Shown here one piece after another: positions 5,267-5,832 of a stretch of DNA of 5,832 bases. The notes below the pieces were generated by a model. The model saw only the letters and a list, made by a program, of their open reading frames with translations. It made no database searches and was not told where the DNA came from. The position numbers and the translations under genes were made by a program. The number at the start of each line of letters is the position of its first letter. The stretch's first letter is position 1. Location: contig JAGHBF010000063.1 in the NCBI GenBank assembly GCA_021161165.1, forward strand, positions 1-5,832, in the 5' to 3' direction. This DNA is from Candidatus Aminicenantota bacterium. Lineage in GTDB: Bacteria; Acidobacteriota; Aminicenantia; S016-38.

Positions 5267-5832
5267 GATTCTTCTCATCGGCCAACCTAATGTAGGAAAA
5301 TCTTCCTTAGTTAATGCTATTGTTGGTTCCAGGGTTACAGTGTCAAATTATCCTGGGACCACTGTTGAAGTGGCGGAAGCCTGGAAAAAAATCCATGACA
5401 CAGAAATTAGATTTATAGATACACCGGGAATATACTCAATTTCAGATAAAAGTGAGGAAGAAAAAGTCACTGAAAAGGCTATATTTGAGGAAAAGGTAGA
5501 CGGAGCAATTGTAGTAGCCGATGCAACATCTCTCGAAAGAAGTCTTTATATAGCGCTGCAGATTTTAGAAGCCGAGATTCCATTTGTGTTAGCGATAAAT
5601 TTTGTGGAAGATGCAGAAAAAAAAGGTATCAAAATTGACTACAAAAAATTGGAGGATTTACTCTATATGCCTGTAGTTCCAATAAATCCTCTAACCAGGA
5701 AGGGAGTTAACAATCTTATAGAGAAAGTAATAAACATAAAGAACTTAACCAACCCTGGTTTCAAGGTCATATATGATGACCACATTGAAAAAGCATTAGA
5801 GGAACTTACTCCATATATTGAAAATGACGGTA
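5253..5832 (+). CDS. feoB: FeoB ferrous iron transporter, N-terminal G domain; 3' end cut off by the window
   Basis: 193 codons are visible, starting at an ATG inside the end of the previous gene (14-base overlap). No good ribosome binding site is seen, so translation is probably coupled to the regulator. Motifs are the P-loop GQPNVGKSS (10-18), the switch I segment NYPGTT (32-37) typical of FeoB, DTPGIYS (56-62), and VADATSLERSLYIALQIL (88-105). The G4 position reads NFVE (116-119) where FeoB normally has NxxD, and G5 reads INPLTRKG (144-151) where an SA(R/K)xG-like sequence is usual. FeoB carries ferrous iron across the cytoplasmic membrane, with the GTPase domain on the inside followed by a long membrane domain. 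Only the G domain and the start of the helical spacer (about 160-193) are present here. Full proteins are about 600-700 residues. Identity as FeoB rests on the switch I signature and the neighbouring FeoA-bearing regulator. Confidence 0.9.
   Translation, partial: MKTLKILLIGQPNVGKSSLVNAIVGSRVTVSNYPGTTVEVAEAWKKIHDTEIRFIDTPGIYSISDKSEEEKVTEKAIFEEKVDGAIVVADATSLERSLYIALQILEAEIPFVLAINFVEDAEKKGIKIDYKKLEDLLYMPVVPINPLTRKGVNNLIEKVINIKNLTNPGFKVIYDDHIEKALEELTPYIENDG

Noticed and set aside
4727..5278. Long minus-strand open frame of 183 codons opposite the regulator gene
   Set aside because: It is phenylalanine- and serine-rich, matches no family, and lies antisense to a clearly coding DtxR-FeoA gene. It is a by-product of AT-rich codon use.
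1..5832. CRISPR arrays, insertion sequences, tRNA or rRNA genes
   Set aside because: No regularly spaced repeats, transposase-like frames, terminal inverted repeats or cloverleaf sequences were seen.

Overview
This is an AT-rich window (perhaps 35-40% G+C by eye). It probably comes from an archaeon, most likely a euryarchaeon. The pointers are the gene families (an AIR-synthase/HypE-like protein with a GGHT motif, a COG3199-type ATP-NAD kinase, and a DtxR-like regulator carrying its own FeoA domain), the heavy use of AGA/AGG/ATA codons, and the strong purine-rich ribosome binding sites. The lineage is an inference; no rRNA or tRNA is present to anchor it.

Left part (1-1137): a decaying accessory segment. 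It opens with the C-terminal two thirds of a MntA-type nucleotidyltransferase antitoxin. Its stop overlaps (ATGA) a hepT toxin gene that is full length and in a single frame except for one internal TGA at codon 38. The hepT stop faces, 14 bases away, a convergent remnant of a TauE/SafE membrane transporter. That remnant keeps its C-terminal domain, but its N-terminal part has a stop, a frame change and an apparent deletion.

Middle (1138-1426): no protein gene. It holds nested inverted repeats, an 8-T tract and possible TATA elements. This looks like a structured leader or a small RNA with a terminator ahead of the next operon.

Right part (1427-5832, beyond the window edge): five tightly packed plus-strand genes with gaps of 36, -1, 43 and -14 bases, probably one operon. 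In order they are a HypE-like AIR synthase-fold protein lacking the C-terminal cysteine of true HypE, a COG3199 ATP-NAD kinase-like protein, a short HisC-like PLP aminotransferase, a DtxR/MntR-like regulator fused to FeoA, and the N-terminal G domain of FeoB.

The last two form a ferrous-iron uptake unit in which the regulator probably senses metal and also supplies the FeoA function. How the first three enzymes relate to iron uptake cannot be told from sequence; they may simply share a transcript. The most notable points are the nonsense-interrupted toxin beside an apparently intact antitoxin, the structured element at 1225-1354, the Cys-to-Tyr end of the HypE-like protein, and the unusual G4/G5 motifs in FeoB.
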